Shown piece after piece: positions 63,172 to 64,000 of a stretch of 64,000 bases of DNA. Positions within the stretch are counted from its first letter, which is position 1; every line of letters starts with the position of its first letter. The notes beneath the pieces are model-generated. The model searched no databases. It saw only the letters and a list, made by a program, of their open reading frames with translations, and was not told the origin of the DNA. The DNA is from Paenibacillus lignilyticus (GTDB lineage: Bacteria; Bacillota; Bacilli; Paenibacillales; Paenibacillaceae): the NCBI RefSeq assembly GCF_017942085.1, contig NZ_JAGKSP010000013.1, positions 1-64,000 of the forward strand. Reading direction: 5' to 3'. A program made the translations under genes and the position numbers.

Positions 63172-63627
63172 TTATAGATCAAAAATCCCGTCCGAATGAT
63201 ACGATTGATGATAACTTGAGCTTAAGATCACCCGTCGCAGCACACATAATAGCCTAATGGGCTCGATCGGTTTCGATAGATAAGCATCCATCTCCATATT
63301 CTCCTTCTGTTTATCTTTTCCTCTTATTGGATTCGTTGTCATCGCGATAATAGGAACTCGTCTTCCACTATCAAGTTCTCGTAGTTGATGTGCGGCCAAC
63401 TGCACGTCCAAGGCGGGCATTTCCGTATTCAACAGAATGGCATCATAGCGCTTCTGAAGAGCCATTTCCATGGCCTCAGCTCCACTTTTCGCCAGATCAA
63501 TCGTCATTTCCATCTCCATTAGGATGGTTCTAGCATTCTTATAACTAATTTCGTTAACATCAACGAATAAAATACGAGCATGCTTTAGAACATGAAATAC
63601 TCTATTTCGGGATAATGTGTTGCTCAT
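63172..63627 (-). CDS. Stand-alone receiver-like protein lacking the phospho-acceptor Asp
   Basis: A 151-residue protein with a response-regulator receiver fold: ARILFVDVNEISYKNARTIL at strand 1, AILLNTEMP at strand 3, PIIAMTTNP at strand 4 and AYLSKPIEPIRLL at strand 5 with the conserved Lys. The strand 3 Asp is replaced by Asn, and the acidic cluster at strand 1 is reduced to one Asp. Phosphorylation in the usual way is therefore unlikely; it may be a pseudo-receiver with a constitutive or protein-binding role. No output domain. Confidence 0.8.
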   Translation of the reverse strand: MSNTLSRNRVFHVLKHARILFVDVNEISYKNARTILMEMEMTIDLAKSGAEAMEMALQKRYDAILLNTEMPALDVQLAAHQLRELDSGRRVPIIAMTTNPIRGKDKQKENMEMDAYLSKPIEPIRLLCVLRRVILSSSYHQSYHSDGIFDL

Positions 63628-63662
63628 GTTTCATCCCCTCTTAGTTCAACTCTCAGATTGAT

Positions 63663-63719
63663 CTAATTATAGGGATGAAGAGAGATCTTGTATAATATAT
63701 AAATCGTCATATGATATAG
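63663..63719 (-). promoter_or_regulatory. 57-bp duplicated promoter-like segment, copy 2
   Basis: Second copy of 62681-62737, 36 bp upstream of the receiver-like gene. Minus-strand TATACA, 17 nt, TATAAT; a CATATG-centred dyad lies further upstream. Confidence 0.55.
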
Positions 63720-63732
63720 ATTCGAAGCTATT

Positions 63733-63757
63733 AAAAATACCCCCGAATTGACGGGGG
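63733..63757 (-). terminator. Terminator of the right-edge partial gene
   Basis: CCCCCG/CGGGGG stem with a 6-nt loop followed on the minus strand by TATTTTTAA. Confidence 0.8.
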
Positions 63758-63788
63758 AATACCATTTATACGCCACCGCCAGTCATCG

Positions 63789-64000
63789 TTACTTCCATAA
63801 CCCTAAATAGGGAATGTCCGCTGCGCTGGACAACTGCAGATTATCTTCCTCAAACCCGCCTGGCATCAAATATATGCCCTTATTTGTAATCATGAACGCG
63901 GGACGCGGACTAAATGCGAAATGCTCCCGCAGCGATCGTTCCCCGCCAACCCAGCTCATATCGCGTCCGAAACGAGCTTCATCCTTCCGCCCAAGAAGCT
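63789..64000 (-). CDS. Unidentified protein, C-terminal 69 residues only
   Basis: An open frame enters from the right edge and ends at a TAA (63791-63789), followed by a terminator. The visible end includes MSWVGGERSLREHFAFSPRP, a hydrophobic FMITNKGIYLMPGG stretch, and closes IPYLGLWK. I do not recognise a family. The terminator and the absence of other open frames here support it being real. Confidence 0.55.
   Translation of the reverse strand, partial: LLGRKDEARFGRDMSWVGGERSLREHFAFSPRPAFMITNKGIYLMPGGFEEDNLQLSSAADIPYLGLWK

Noticed and set aside
1-64000. tRNA, rRNA, CRISPR arrays, insertion sequences, phage genes
   Set aside because: No transposase, integrase or phage-like protein, no regular short-spaced repeat array and no recognisable rRNA or tRNA sequence was seen by eye.

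Overview
The window looks like chromosomal DNA of a spore-forming, saprophytic Firmicute of the Paenibacillus/Cohnella type. This is inferred from gene content, without any database search: YesM/YesN-type sensor kinase and AraC-type response regulator pairs beside lipoprotein-dependent sugar ABC importers, two complete gerABC spore-germination operons, strong GGAGG ribosome binding sites, and roughly 50% GC. Most genes lie on the minus strand. I saw no rRNA, tRNA, CRISPR array, insertion sequence or prophage gene.

Layout. 0-14 kb: a huge secreted GH101 endo-alpha-N-acetylgalactosaminidase (C-terminus off the left edge), then a sugar importer unit in transcription order kinase - binding protein - two permeases - response regulator. 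The GH101 gene and the binding-protein gene share a promoter/cre-like element, so secreted mucin-type hydrolysis and uptake may be co-regulated. 14-18.8 kb: a PhyH-type dioxygenase divergent from a sugar isomerase plus GH35 beta-galactosidase pair, with an AraC regulator. 18.8-23.4 kb: an orphan solute-binding lipoprotein with its own kinase/regulator pair. 23.5-28.8 kb: a pentose-phosphate operon zwf-tkt-tal divergent from a LysR regulator. 28.8-33.6 kb: a five-gene operon for an amino-sugar acid (deacetylase, DgaE-like ammonia lyase, KDPG-type aldolase, KDG kinase, GntR regulator), whose promoter is flanked by two near-identical palindromes. 33.6-34 kb: a repeat-rich intergenic stretch. 34-35.3 kb: a LigB-type dioxygenase divergent from an HxlR regulator. 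35.3-42.8 kb: a second sugar importer with a Gfo/Idh/MocA oxidoreductase and a one-piece membrane AraC sensor-regulator. 43-46.5 kb: first gerABC operon. 46.5-52.9 kb: an operon of sugar-type ABC importer, TauD-type dioxygenase and sulfatase, preceded by a 5' leader with two tandem intrinsic terminators. 52.9-55.6 kb: NmrA-like reductase, MsrA and epoxide hydrolase. 55.8-57.7 kb: a GH29-like remnant and a histidine kinase carrying a degenerate GGDEF domain. 57.9-61.5 kb: second gerABC operon. 61.7-64 kb: a truncated glycosidase, an IDEAL-domain protein, a receiver protein lacking its phospho-acceptor Asp, and an unidentified partial gene.

How the genes work together. The main theme is scavenging of complex glycans and their acidic, amino or sulfated derivatives. 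Secreted or lipoprotein components capture sugars, permeases import them (no ATPase gene is present, so a shared MsmX-type ATPase elsewhere is assumed), cytoplasmic hydrolases and oxidoreductases process them, and the products enter central metabolism, part of which (zwf-tkt-tal) is encoded here. The second theme is spore germination and signalling. The least explained item is the double-terminator leader at 52.58-52.84 kb. Other items worth a look are the 57-bp duplicated promoter segment near 63 kb, the short interspersed repeats at 33.7-33.9 kb, and two signalling proteins with substituted key residues.
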